NCBI GenBank assembly: GCA_964530625.1
Contig: CAZHAK010000012.1
Coordinates: 8,678 to 72,677 of the forward strand
Origin: JABWCQ01 sp964530625
GTDB taxonomy: Bacteria; Electryoneota; RPQS01
DNA length: 64,000 bases
Direction of reading: 5' to 3'
Positions 1-7,765 of this stretch are shown here, piece after piece; the first letter of the stretch is position 1, and each line of letters starts with the position of its first letter. A program made the translations under genes and the position numbers. A model generated the notes under the pieces. That model was not told where the DNA came from. It searched no databases and was given only the letters and a program-made list of their open reading frames with translations.

Positions 1-134
1 GTCGCTCTTTCTTTACCCTTGATCACGGTGTAGGGCGTGACCACCCGTTTTGGCTCTACACGCGGCGCCCCGATTTCCAAACAATCTATCACGATCAGTG
101 CGTCCAGAGAATGTTTTCGAGTCGATTCCGCCAT
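1..134 (-). CDS. Unknown protein, N-terminal 44 codons (partial)
   Basis: An open frame starts with ATG at 134 and runs off the left edge of the window. A ribosome binding site (GAGGAAG, about 7 bases before the ATG) supports the start. It lies 2 bases after the DUF1611 stop codon, so it is the third gene of the same cassette. The visible N-terminus has a hydrophobic strand (DALIVIDCLEIG) followed by a basic, proline-containing stretch (PRVEPKRVVTPYTVIKG). I do not recognise the family from 44 residues. Its position after a DUF1611 protein and a PLP enzyme suggests a role in the same amino-acid or peptide pathway, which is inference only. Confidence 0.6.
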   Translation of the reverse strand, partial: MAESTRKHSLDALIVIDCLEIGAPRVEPKRVVTPYTVIKGKERA

Positions 135-136
135 GC

Positions 137-1222
137 CTACTTCCTCAACTTCTCTTTTGCCGTAATCACAGCCTCAACAATTTTGTCGGGGCCATGCACG
201 AGCACATCCGCCGTCGGCAATCCGTATTCTTTTTCAAGCTGCGCGCAGACGGAGTCAATCTTATCCGCAGGCAAGTCTTCATGATTCACGGTAATAGCGA
301 TAACCGGCTTGCTCGAAATGATTTGTATCGCTTCAATCTGGCGTTTTAAGTCGTGCAGGACGTATCCCGGAAAGCCGTCGTACTCTTTGCGCATCGGCGC
401 GTGCTGCAAGACAACGACGTCCGGTCTGCCTGCTGCTAAAATTTCAAAGCCACCGGGGTAGGCAGGATTCAACAAACTTCCCTGACCTTCGATAACAATG
501 AACTCAGGGTGCTGCTCATTCCAAGCGCTCCAAACCGCATGCTCAATTTCTCCCGCTACAAAATCATTCACCAAAGAATCCATGATACAACCATAGCGCG
601 CGCCTTGCAGCCAGGTGGTTTGGCCCGTGCCGATCAATTCGGCTGATCGCTCACGATCTGCAAGACCGAAGACAATCCGCCACGCGGTCGTCCGCTTACC
701 GACTGCCGAGTCTGTGCCTAAGACCGCGATCTTAAACGAATCCACTTGCTCGATCTTTCCTTCAAAGAAATGCAGCGCATCCACCGAGGGGGGCTTGCGC
801 ACGTCGGTCAATGTCACTCCGCGCGCAATCGCCAAATCCATCATAATCGGATCTTCCGTGAGATAATCGTGCAGGCCGCAAACCACGTTCAGTTTCATTT
901 CAATCGCCTGCCGCACGGCTTCGCGCGCTTCGCCCGACAACCGTCCACCGTCGGGAGCAAGTCCCACAATAAGATGCGTCGGTGGTTTTCCGGCATCACG
1001 CGCCGCCGCCGCCGCATCATAGGTTGATCCATAGATCATGATGCCGGATTTCTTTCCGTCCAAGACTTCGAGGGCGTCTTGCCCAGCGTATTTTGAATCT
1101 ACAACTGAGTGAACCTCAAACCGGCGAGTGAAGCGAGTCAGCCCGTGAGCAGTCTTGCCGTTCGTCGTATTGAAGGCTCCTTCGCAGTAGACTATAGCCG
1201 TTCCGTCGTAATTAAATATCAT
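137..1222 (-). CDS. DUF1611 family P-loop protein (DgcN-like)
   Basis: A 361-residue protein of the DUF1611 family, named DgcN in some genomes and linked to N-acylation of D-glutamate. It has an N-terminal Rossmann-like part (about 1-150) and a C-terminal P-loop domain with a Walker A variant GTDSAVGKRTT at about 169-179. GTGQTTWLQGARYG and a VIEGQGSLLNPAYPGG block, both typical of the family, follow. Length is as expected for the family. Its ATG overlaps the TGA of the upstream PLP enzyme in an ATGA, so the two are translationally coupled. No signal peptide or membrane segment is seen, so it should be cytosolic. Family membership is clear; the substrate here is not known, because the usual partner (a dipeptide epimerase) is not seen in the visible part of the cassette. 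Confidence 0.85.
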   Translation of the reverse strand: MIFNYDGTAIVYCEGAFNTTNGKTAHGLTRFTRRFEVHSVVDSKYAGQDALEVLDGKKSGIMIYGSTYDAAAAARDAGKPPTHLIVGLAPDGGRLSGEAREAVRQAIEMKLNVVCGLHDYLTEDPIMMDLAIARGVTLTDVRKPPSVDALHFFEGKIEQVDSFKIAVLGTDSAVGKRTTAWRIVFGLADRERSAELIGTGQTTWLQGARYGCIMDSLVNDFVAGEIEHAVWSAWNEQHPEFIVIEGQGSLLNPAYPGGFEILAAGRPDVVVLQHAPMRKEYDGFPGYVLHDLKRQIEAIQIISSKPVIAITVNHEDLPADKIDSVCAQLEKEYGLPTADVLVHGPDKIVEAVITAKEKLRK

Positions 1223-2385
1223 GCCTTTCTCCCGGTTAACAATACCACATATCTCTCCGGCGGCAGGTGTCCGCCGGGCACGTTAGCCAGCGCGATTAGA
1301 CCCGCAGTGGACGCAGGCAGGACGCTCAATCCTTCCTGCTCTTTAAGTTTTTTTGCAAAGGACATCATGGCGCGGTCTGTCGCGTTGGCCGCCCAGCCGT
1401 TGGTGGAGTACATGGCGTCGAGCGCGATGTCGCCGTCAATCGAGTGCCAGTTCACGAGTGGTTCATTCACCGGAGTTTCGCGAATTTTTTCCGGTGACAA
1501 ATCTTCGCATGTCTTCGCTCCACGCAAGAACGCTTGCACGACCGGATTCATCCCATGCGAGGAACCGCCCACCATACGCGGAACGTGCGACGTTTTGCCG
1601 CGACGGTACAAACTCAAGAATCCTTTGTAAATTCCCGCGAGCGTCGTCGCATTGGAAACCGGAACGGCCATCGCCGCCGGAGCGTCGCGCAATGCGTCGT
1701 AAATTTCAAACGCGATTTCACCGTAAGCTTTTAGCTGCAGAGCGGTGTTGGCGCCGCCCGGGTTCGCGTCGTAATATTCATTCTTCTCGGCCAACTCGCT
1801 TGAGGCCCGCACCGCACCTTCATAGTCGGTATCAATGCGCACGATCTCCGCATTGAATCGCAGCATTTCAGGTATGCGTCCGGAGTGGAACTTTGCGGGC
1901 ACATGGATCACGCAACGCAGTCCAGCCGTGCTGGCCGCAAAAGCCATGGCGGCTCCATAGTTGCCGCACGTCGCCACGGTAATCGTATCGTAACCGCGGC
2001 GGATCGCATCCATCGCCTGCGCGAAGGCAATTCTGTCCTTCTGCGTTCCCGTCGGATTCCCGCCTTCGAACTTCAAGAATATCTGCCGGACGCCGATTTC
2101 CTTTTCGATATTGCGCGCACGATGAAGCGACGTGTCACCGACTTCGGAATCGAAAATATCCTCAAAGGCTTCCAATCTCTCGTCAACTGACCTTGACAGG
2201 TCAGACGCAATCTTGTGCGCTGACGCAATTTCCGGATCAAAGGTCAGATTGGAGGAAGTGGCTCCGTCCAACAGGGGGCGAATCTCTGCCGCCTGAACTA
2301 GGGCGTGTGAAGCGCTTGTAACTTTCTCGCTGTCGCCACCGTCGTTGATTTTCATCGTATCTTTGCCCCTCTCTGCGGTCGCCAT
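1219..2385 (-). CDS. PLP-dependent threonine-synthase-like enzyme
   Basis: A 388-residue fold-type II PLP enzyme of the threonine synthase/cysteate synthase group. The cofactor lysine is K116 in FEGGNPTGTQKDR, followed by the glycine-rich ATCGNYGAAMA block that binds the substrate carboxylate. The start is taken at ATG 2385, because AAAGGAGG lies 5 bases upstream; a further in-frame start at 2424 has no such site. The N-terminal 50 residues are poorly conserved looking. Real threonine synthases sit with thrB or hom, whereas this gene is coupled to a DUF1611 gene. It may therefore act on another O-phospho- or amino-acid substrate. An AT-rich TATATATT sequence about 50 bases upstream is a possible -10 region, without a clear -35. 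Confidence 0.8.
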   Translation of the reverse strand: MATAERGKDTMKINDGGDSEKVTSASHALVQAAEIRPLLDGATSSNLTFDPEIASAHKIASDLSRSVDERLEAFEDIFDSEVGDTSLHRARNIEKEIGVRQIFLKFEGGNPTGTQKDRIAFAQAMDAIRRGYDTITVATCGNYGAAMAFAASTAGLRCVIHVPAKFHSGRIPEMLRFNAEIVRIDTDYEGAVRASSELAEKNEYYDANPGGANTALQLKAYGEIAFEIYDALRDAPAAMAVPVSNATTLAGIYKGFLSLYRRGKTSHVPRMVGGSSHGMNPVVQAFLRGAKTCEDLSPEKIRETPVNEPLVNWHSIDGDIALDAMYSTNGWAANATDRAMMSFAKKLKEQEGLSVLPASTAGLIALANVPGGHLPPERYVVLLTGRKA

Positions 2386-2899
2386 ATGGCCTCCTTTTGA
2401 CCAATTCTCTGTTCGCCTACCCAATCACTTGAAATATATAGAAATTGTGTGACTCTTGCACGGAAGAACCGCCAGAATTGCTTCTATTTCGACTGTTCAC
2501 TGTTCAGGAAATACCTGATATTAAACGAGTAAACAATGGTCAGAACCTTACGGAACAAAGACCTGCACAAGTAAGGGGTTTGTATTCAGAACACGAGAAC
2601 AAGATCAACAGAACAGCAAAGCACTTTCATTGACAACCTGCTTCACACTCGTTTTGCTATCCCTGTATTGGTTAGCCACTTCAACAAATCTCGCACTGTC
2701 TAGAGCCTGTATTTCAGGAGGCTGCGGACCTGCAGTTTAGACAGGGAAAGCGCCTGTCCAAAATTAAAGTTTTACCGCTAATTTGACGATACCCCTAATG
2801 AAGGCGATTGATAAGTCTCACTGGTGATTGATGTAAACTTTGATTTTCCATAGGCTTATCCTTCGAACGGTACGTATCGTTTAGAAAAGGAGAATCCAA
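2386..2899. other. Intergenic region with divergent promoters, no gene seen
   Basis: About 510 bases separate the minus-strand cassette from the small plus-strand gene. Short open frames here lack ribosome binding sites and codon character. The left end should carry the promoter of the PLP-enzyme cassette. A TTGACA at 2630-2635 followed by TTTGCTAT after 17-19 bases could be a plus-strand promoter, but no gene follows for about 240 bases. A small RNA is possible but unsupported. Confidence 0.5.
2828..2856 (+). promoter_or_regulatory. Possible sigma70-like promoter of the 69-residue gene
   Basis: TTGATG at 2828-2833 and TAGGCT at 2851-2856 are separated by 17 bases. The expected start would give a leader of about 35 bases before the ribosome binding site of the gene at 2900. 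The -10 is a weak match. Confidence 0.35.
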
Positions 2900-3109
2900 A
2901 TGGATGCTTCAGGAATTTCAACCGGTTCCAACATTGCTTCGATTGTGCAAAAGGCGACGAGCGAAGCTCCGGCCACTGCTCCAAAGCAGGCCGAGGCTCC
3001 TCAGCAGTCCTATTTGTCGCAGCTTGAGCGACTGGGCGCCGATCATCCGCTGACCAAGTTCCTTGGAGGATTTTGGTCGCAACAGCAGCAAGTGGATGTG
3101 ACGGTCTAA
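2900..3109 (+). CDS. Small hypothetical protein, 69 residues
   Basis: A 69-residue protein with a good ribosome binding site (AAAAGGAG, 7 bases before ATG) and a strong terminator 28 bases after its stop. It is therefore a complete one-gene transcription unit. The sequence is rich in alanine, glutamine, serine and proline in the first 40 residues. It then has a short helix-like segment with SQLERLG and LTKFLGGFW, and ends QQQQVDVTV. There is no signal peptide or membrane segment. I recognise no family. The tidy transcription unit argues for a real gene with its own regulation, perhaps a small adaptor or regulator; no function can be given. Confidence 0.65.
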   Translation: MDASGISTGSNIASIVQKATSEAPATAPKQAEAPQQSYLSQLERLGADHPLTKFLGGFWSQQQQVDVTV

Positions 3110-3137
3110 CACGGTTTCCTCTCAACCCCGAGAGACG

Positions 3138-3167
3138 AAAAGCCCCGCGAGAACTTGCGGGGCTTTT
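3138..3167 (+). terminator. Intrinsic terminator after the 69-residue gene
   Basis: AAAAGCCCCGC and GCGGGGCTTTT are exact inverted repeats around an 8-base loop and end in a T run. It is nearly the same sequence as the terminator at 5601-5631. The symmetrical A and T flanks mean it could work in both directions. Confidence 0.9.
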
Positions 3168-3277
3168 CAGTTTCACAAAAGAAATGTTTTTAAAGGCAAT
3201 GTTGTCAAATAATTGTTTTTTATGTTTTTGGAATCAATAACACTGGACAAGCACACTACCTCCTGTCGGAAACGCAC

Positions 3278-3306
3278 TTGACACTCAGTGACCGCAAACG
3301 TACCTT
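3278..3306 (+). promoter_or_regulatory. Candidate sigma70-like promoter, upstream copy
   Basis: TTGACA at 3278-3283 is followed after 17 bases by TACCTT at 3301-3306. It is the first of two tandem TTGACA elements ahead of the exported protein at 3477. Transcription from here would give a leader of about 165 bases. Confidence 0.4.
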
Positions 3307-3333
3307 GACAAGGGTACTTGGCTCTTCTTTGAT
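3305..3333 (+). promoter_or_regulatory. Candidate sigma70-like promoter, downstream copy
   Basis: TTGACA at 3305-3310 is followed after 17 bases by TTTGAT at 3328-3333, and is offset 27 bases from the first TTGACA. The -10 is weaker than that of the upstream copy. The two may be alternative promoters for one leader. Confidence 0.3.
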
Positions 3334-3378
3334 CTTAATGAGTTTGGACTCGGTGCAAGTTTCTTTTTTTGGATCGCA

Positions 3379-3410
3379 GGAAGCACTTGCTTCCAACAAA
3401 AAAAAAAAAA
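3379..3410 (+). promoter_or_regulatory. Leader hairpin followed by a 13-base A tract
   Basis: GGAAGC and GCTTCC form a perfect 6-base-pair hairpin (3379-3394) with loop ACTT, followed by AAC and a run of 13 A (3398-3410). A T-rich run (3358-3370) precedes it. An A run after a hairpin is the wrong composition for plus-strand termination. It lies in the untranslated leader of the gene at 3477 and could affect mRNA stability or translation. Confidence 0.4.
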
Positions 3411-3476
3411 GTAACTTAGGCTGTCTGCGGTCGCCAGACATTTTTGGGTGGGATATTCAAATCAAGGAGAACGGCC

Positions 3477-3884
3477 ATGAAGTTTAACAGCGCAAAGAAA
3501 CTCGCATATGTCGGTTTGATTGTAGTAGCCACAGTTTGGATTCTGCAAGACGGGTTCGCCCTAAACATCGTCCACACCCACACCGCAAAAGGGTGGCTAA
3601 ATCAAGAATTTGAAGTTACGACTCCTCAGACCGTTATCATGGAAGGTAAGGCACCTTCAAGCGGCACGCTTCGCGTCATGCTTGACCGTTTAGGTATGGT
3701 TAGAGTGGCTGAGTTTGATATTCAGAATGGGCAATGTAGATCGGACAACATAGGCGAACTAAGTTCTCATCTCTATGATTTTTCTTCAAGAGTGACGAAC
3801 TATGGTTCAGGCACAGGAAAGTCATGCTTGCGAAGCCCGACCGTTTATTCGCAGTGCAGCTGTGGTGGTGGGCAAGGTAGCTAA
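3477..3884 (+). CDS. Small exported protein with Cys-rich C-terminus
   Basis: A 135-residue protein, with ATG at 3477 chosen because AAGGAG lies 7 bases upstream. Residues 1-30 form a basic then hydrophobic segment (AYVGLIVVATVWIL), which is a signal peptide or membrane anchor. The middle resembles a beta-rich domain without recognisable motifs. The C-terminus carries cysteines in the order CLRSP, then YSQCSCGGGQGS, ending in a glycine-rich tail. The only other cysteine seen is in the NGQCRSD segment, so disulfides or metal binding in the envelope are plausible. It is 41 bases upstream of the sorting-domain protein at 3926, probably in one transcript. I do not recognise the family. Confidence 0.65.
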   Translation: MKFNSAKKLAYVGLIVVATVWILQDGFALNIVHTHTAKGWLNQEFEVTTPQTVIMEGKAPSSGTLRVMLDRLGMVRVAEFDIQNGQCRSDNIGELSSHLYDFSSRVTNYGSGTGKSCLRSPTVYSQCSCGGGQGS

Positions 3885-3925
3885 TCACATGATGGGGCGT
3901 TTGCGACCCCGCCCCTAGAATTCTA

Positions 3926-5584
3926 ATGATAATCATCGCATCAATCTTAATCGCCTTGGTTGTAACTCAATCAGCTCGCCCAACAATTATAGTTGTAGAA
4001 GCTGGAGAGAGCATCCAAATCGCATTAGCTTCATCAATCACTGGCGATACAGTCCTTGTTCAACCCGGCGATTATCATGAGAGCCTTCGACTTCCAAACC
4101 ACTCAGTTACACTTGCGGGGAGCTATCTATTTTCATCGGACACGATGGATATTCGCGAAACGACGCTCTTTCCTGACAGCGTGTCACTGGACACGAATAG
4201 CTGCATAGTAGTTACTTCCGGCAATCAGATATGCCATCGCGTTGTTGGCCTAACCCTTAAAGGCGGAAAGGGTACTCAAACAAATATTTTTAATAATCAA
4301 AAGAGCGGCGGCGGGGTTTATGCCAGAAATTCTTGTGTTACAATCGAATTCTGTAGAATCCTGGATTGTAAGACAACATTCGGCGGTGGAATTGCCGCGA
4401 TTGGACCAAGCTTTGAGGTTCGCTCCGGATTTGTCGAAGTCAACAATTGTTTCATTCGAGGCTGTACAGCGCAGGAAAATGGGGGCGGTTTTTTTGCGCT
4501 GAGTTGTAGCCTCGCATTTGATCACTGTGAATTAGTTAAAGATTCCTGCTTAAATTTCTGCGGAGGAATAGAGGCAAGTCAAAGCTACATACATGGAACA
4601 AACACCACCGTTGATTCGGCCTACGGTTCTTCTAGCTCTTTGGATATTAGCACCAGTGAAGTTTACTTAAATCAATGCAGTTTTTTACACGGCACATGTA
4701 TTCCCCATCCCTTATCGAACAGCTTTTTTCACATAGGGAGTAGCTCAGGTAGAGTCGCAGCATGCACGTTCAGTGAGAATTTAACGGAGTACCCAGGAGG
4801 TTCTATCATAGGCGATCCCGCACCAGAAGTAGTTGGGTGCGTTTTTGAAAGAATCACGGCAACGATTTACACAGCGACAGTCTTGATCGGGTACGACGAT
4901 AACACTCAGTTCGCATACAACATTATTCGCGATAACGTAAACATTGCGGGAGGCGCGATCCAGCCGTTTCAGAGAACGACCGCACGCATTCATCACAACC
5001 TTATCACGGGCAATCGGTCACTGCAAGAGAATCGTCCGTCCGCGATTTTGTGCGTCTCAAACTGCAACCCAACGATTGACTCCAATCGAATTGAAGGCAA
5101 TCATGGCAGTTCAGTCGGATTCATTATTGAGTTAGGTGAACATCACTGGGACTTATCGCGGAACTGGTGGGGGCACGAGAGCGGCCCTTACGACGCGGTA
5201 CGCAATGCGGGCGGACAGGGCGACACCATTCAAACAGATTCCGTTGTCTTTGAACCTTGGCTTCTGACTCCGCCTGAAACGTCAGTTGGCATAGGGCCCA
5301 TACATCCGAAACAGCCGTTAGCGAGTACTTGGGAGATTCTGGCAGTCTATCCGAATCCGTTCAACAATTCTTTCACAGTTTCCATTGCAGGTTTTGCACG
5401 CAGCGATTTTGAGGTGAAACTCGTAGACCTACTTGGCCGCCAGGTCGCTTCCATCCATAGCGGCTCACTAACCGGGACATCTCTTCGTTACGATGCCGCC
5501 ACGCAGCTTGCAACTGGACTATACTTTCTCGTCGCACAGGACAGCCGATCCGTTAGCGTTAAGAAAGTAGTCTTTCTAAAGTAA
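3926..5584 (+). CDS. Secreted right-handed beta-helix protein with type IX sorting domain
   Basis: A 552-residue protein. A short N-terminal hydrophobic segment (IIIASILIALVVTQS) is a likely signal peptide. Residues about 25-430 show the repeating pattern of parallel beta-helix proteins, with GGGVYARNS, GGGIAAIG, GGGFF and GGAIQPF turns. They also contain a conserved NWWGHESGPYDA turn typical of such helices. The last 80 residues are a C-terminal sorting domain with the hallmark VYPNPFNNS and later DLLGRQV. The protein is therefore expected to cross the outer membrane by type IX secretion and be released or anchored at the surface. No clear ribosome binding site precedes the ATG, so translation may depend on the gene upstream. 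Carbohydrate binding or cleavage is typical of such folds, but no catalytic motif is seen. Confidence 0.8.
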   Translation: MIIIASILIALVVTQSARPTIIVVEAGESIQIALASSITGDTVLVQPGDYHESLRLPNHSVTLAGSYLFSSDTMDIRETTLFPDSVSLDTNSCIVVTSGNQICHRVVGLTLKGGKGTQTNIFNNQKSGGGVYARNSCVTIEFCRILDCKTTFGGGIAAIGPSFEVRSGFVEVNNCFIRGCTAQENGGGFFALSCSLAFDHCELVKDSCLNFCGGIEASQSYIHGTNTTVDSAYGSSSSLDISTSEVYLNQCSFLHGTCIPHPLSNSFFHIGSSSGRVAACTFSENLTEYPGGSIIGDPAPEVVGCVFERITATIYTATVLIGYDDNTQFAYNIIRDNVNIAGGAIQPFQRTTARIHHNLITGNRSLQENRPSAILCVSNCNPTIDSNRIEGNHGSSVGFIIELGEHHWDLSRNWWGHESGPYDAVRNAGGQGDTIQTDSVVFEPWLLTPPETSVGIGPIHPKQPLASTWEILAVYPNPFNNSFTVSIAGFARSDFEVKLVDLLGRQVASIHSGSLTGTSLRYDAATQLATGLYFLVAQDSRSVSVKKVVFLK

Positions 5585-5600
5585 GCATTTGCACAATCAT

Positions 5601-5631
5601 AAAAGCCCCGCGATAGCTCGCGGGGCTTTTT
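5601..5631. terminator. Bidirectional terminator between the beta-helix gene and rplQ
   Basis: AAAAGCCCCGCGA and its complement flank a short AGC-containing loop. T runs follow on either strand. It lies between two convergent genes and should end both the plus-strand gene at 3926-5584 and the long minus-strand ribosomal block. Confidence 0.9.
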
Positions 5632-5648
5632 AATCTAAGCTTTGTCTC

Positions 5649-6080
5649 TTATGCCGCGGCCTTCTTACTCTTCTTGGCCTTCTTCTCGTCGGCGGCGGGT
5701 GTGGCTGCTGCGGCTTGGACGCCTTCGTAGCCTACCAGCTCGATAATCGCGATGGGAGCGGCGTCACCGCGGCGGACACCCATCTTAATGATGCGTGTGT
5801 ATCCACCCGGACGATCGGCGTTCTTGGGGCCGATTTCGCTGAACAGCATTTGCAGGATCGCAGGCTTCGTGCAGAAGCGCGCAACCAAACGGCGCGACGC
5901 GACCGAATCCGCCTTAGCCTTGGTGATTAGGCGTTCGGCAAAGGGGCGAAGCTCTTTCGCTTTGGCTATGGTCGTCTTGATCCGCTTGTGCTCAAAGAGG
6001 TCTTGCGCCATGTTGATCATCAACGCCTTTTTATGGCTGGACGTTCGCGAAAGCTGGCGTCCTTTATTTAAGTGTCTCAT
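5649..6080 (-). CDS. rplQ: 50S ribosomal protein L17
   Basis: A 143-residue L17, which lines the outside of the peptide exit tunnel region of the large subunit. The family core (MRHLNKGRQLSR, then ALMINMAQDLFEHKRIKTT) spans residues 1-120. A C-terminal tail of about 22 residues, alanine- then lysine-rich (ATPAADEKKAKKSKKAAA), is added. The ATG overlaps the rpoA stop as ATGA. It is the last gene of the alpha operon and is followed by a terminator. Confidence 0.97.
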   Translation of the reverse strand: MRHLNKGRQLSRTSSHKKALMINMAQDLFEHKRIKTTIAKAKELRPFAERLITKAKADSVASRRLVARFCTKPAILQMLFSEIGPKNADRPGGYTRIIKMGVRRGDAAPIAIIELVGYEGVQAAAATPAADEKKAKKSKKAAA

Positions 6081-7069
6081 TTCTTATCGAAGTCCACAGA
6101 GAGATATTTTTCCACGTCCATGCCGAAATGCAGTGACTTGGTCTTCAGAATTTCATTCAGTTCGACGAGTGACTTCCGGCCAAAATTTTTGAAGCGCAGC
6201 ATCTCGTTTTCGTCACGGCGCACGAGATCCGCAATCGTGCGAATCTTGGCTTCCTTCAAACAGTTCGCGCTGCGAACGGACAGTTCGAGATCCTCGACCG
6301 GCTTGCGCAAGAGCTTACGAATTTGCAGAGTCTCTTCGTCGATATCTTCATCGTCGTCCTTTTCGGGCTTCATGTCGAAGCTGATGAAGAGCGCAATATG
6401 GTCACGTAAGACGCGACCAGCGTTTGAGAGAGCGTCTTCCGGAGTCACTGAACCGTCGGTCCAGATTTCCAGAATCAGTTTTTCGTAGTCCGTGCGCTGA
6501 CCGACACGAGTATTCTCGATAGTGTAGGTCACATTGCGGATCGGCGAATAAATTGCGTCCAAGGGAATTGTGCCGATGGGTGCGTCCGACGGGCGGTTTT
6601 CTTCCGCCGGAACGTAGCCGCGGCCCTTCTTGATGGCCAATTCCATCTTGAGTTCAGACTCGCTGTTCAACGTCGCAATCAGATGATCGGGATTCAGAAT
6701 CTCGAAATCATTGTTGCCGATTTGCAAATCGCGCGCGGTAAACTCTTTGGGACCTTTCAGCTGGACATAAATTTTGTCCGGCTTCTTGTTCAAGAGTTTG
6801 AAGCGCACACCCTTCAGGTTCAGGATCATCTCGGTAACGTCTTCAGACACACCGGGAATCGTCGAGAACTCGTGCAGGACTCCGTCCACTTTAATCGTGA
6901 CAATTGCCGCGCCCTGCAGAGTTGAAATCAGGACACGACGCAGGCTATTACCAATGGTGACTCCATAGCCACGTTCAAGGGGTTGGACAATGAATTTGCC
7001 ATAGGTATCCGTATGGGTAGATTCATCAATCTCCACCGCTTCCGGCATTTGGAAGTTCAAACCGTTCAT
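6077..7069 (-). CDS. rpoA: RNA polymerase alpha subunit
   Basis: A 330-residue alpha subunit, which dimerises to nucleate polymerase assembly. The N-terminal domain (about 1-235) contains the dimerisation block GYGVTIGNSLRRVLISTLQGAA. A charged acidic linker (EKDDDEDIDEE) leads to a C-terminal helix-hairpin-helix domain (about 255-320) that contacts UP elements and activators. The start is set at ATG 7069, with GAGGAGA 4 bases upstream. A longer in-frame extension to 7186 would overlap rpsD and is not conserved-looking. The gene is 19 bases after rpsD and overlaps rplQ by ATGA. Confidence 0.97.
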   Translation of the reverse strand: MNGLNFQMPEAVEIDESTHTDTYGKFIVQPLERGYGVTIGNSLRRVLISTLQGAAIVTIKVDGVLHEFSTIPGVSEDVTEMILNLKGVRFKLLNKKPDKIYVQLKGPKEFTARDLQIGNNDFEILNPDHLIATLNSESELKMELAIKKGRGYVPAEENRPSDAPIGTIPLDAIYSPIRNVTYTIENTRVGQRTDYEKLILEIWTDGSVTPEDALSNAGRVLRDHIALFISFDMKPEKDDDEDIDEETLQIRKLLRKPVEDLELSVRSANCLKEAKIRTIADLVRRDENEMLRFKNFGRKSLVELNEILKTKSLHFGMDVEKYLSVDFDKK

Positions 7070-7088
7070 GGGTCTCCTCGAGGTGAAA

Positions 7089-7718
7089 TTAACGCGAGTA
7101 GAGTTCGACAACCAACTGCTCGTTGGCTTCGAACGGGATGTCGTTGCGCGCGGGCGATCCCAGGAAGACACCTTCCATTTTTGCACGATCGACTTCCAGA
7201 TTCGGCATCATTTTGCCGTGCGCGGCGAGCTGCATCGAAGAATGGATCACTTCCAATTTACGGGAGCGTTCACGGACTTTGATACGGTCATTCGCCTTGA
7301 GGATGTAAGACGGGATATTGACCTTTTTGCCATTAACCATGAAGTGCGCGTGCACAACGAGTTGGCGCGCTTGGCGGCGCGTAGAGGCGAAACCCAGACG
7401 ATAGATGATATTGTCCAAACGGCTTTCGAGCATTCCCATCAGGTTTTCACCGGTGACACCCTTTTGACGCTGCGCGACGGTGAAGAAGCGATGAAACTGA
7501 CGCTCGAGCAGGCCGTAAGACTCACGGATCTTTTGTTTTTCGAGGAGCTGTCGTCCGTATTCGGAAACCTTACTACGACGACCTCGACCGTGCATACCCG
7601 GCGGGTAGCCCTTTTTGTCAAACGCCGACTTGCCACTACGAACGCGCAGGCCTTTGAGGTACAATTGCGCGCCGACTCGACGACATATTTTATCCGTTGG
7701 ACCGCGATTTCTTGCCAT
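7089..7718 (-). CDS. rpsD: 30S ribosomal protein S4
   Basis: A 209-residue S4, a primary 16S rRNA binder at the 5' domain. It has the family N-terminus (MARNRGPTDKICRRVG), the GYPPGMHG loop and the S4 RNA-binding domain (about residues 99-160). The N-terminus has only one cysteine (C12), so this is the zinc-free form of S4. It sits in the usual alpha-operon place between rpsK and rpoA. S4 commonly represses this operon in other bacteria; no leader structure can be pointed to here. Confidence 0.97.
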   Translation of the reverse strand: MARNRGPTDKICRRVGAQLYLKGLRVRSGKSAFDKKGYPPGMHGRGRRSKVSEYGRQLLEKQKIRESYGLLERQFHRFFTVAQRQKGVTGENLMGMLESRLDNIIYRLGFASTRRQARQLVVHAHFMVNGKKVNIPSYILKANDRIKVRERSRKLEVIHSSMQLAAHGKMMPNLEVDRAKMEGVFLGSPARNDIPFEANEQLVVELYSR

Positions 7719-7765
7719 AGACTTACAGGATATTTAGGTGATCAAAAATTACAAAGACGAGAGGA

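Noticed and set aside
1219..2424. Longer start of the PLP enzyme at 2424
   Set aside because: AAAGGAGG sits directly before ATG 2385, and the 13 extra residues look non-conserved.
2445..2633. Plus-strand frame of 62 codons in the first intergenic region
   Set aside because: No ribosome binding site and no recognisable composition.
3278..3487. Plus-strand frame of 69 codons from TTG 3278
   Set aside because: It begins inside a promoter-like TTGACA, lacks a ribosome binding site, crosses the A tract and overlaps the real start at 3477. A chance CLRSP match with the downstream protein is not enough.
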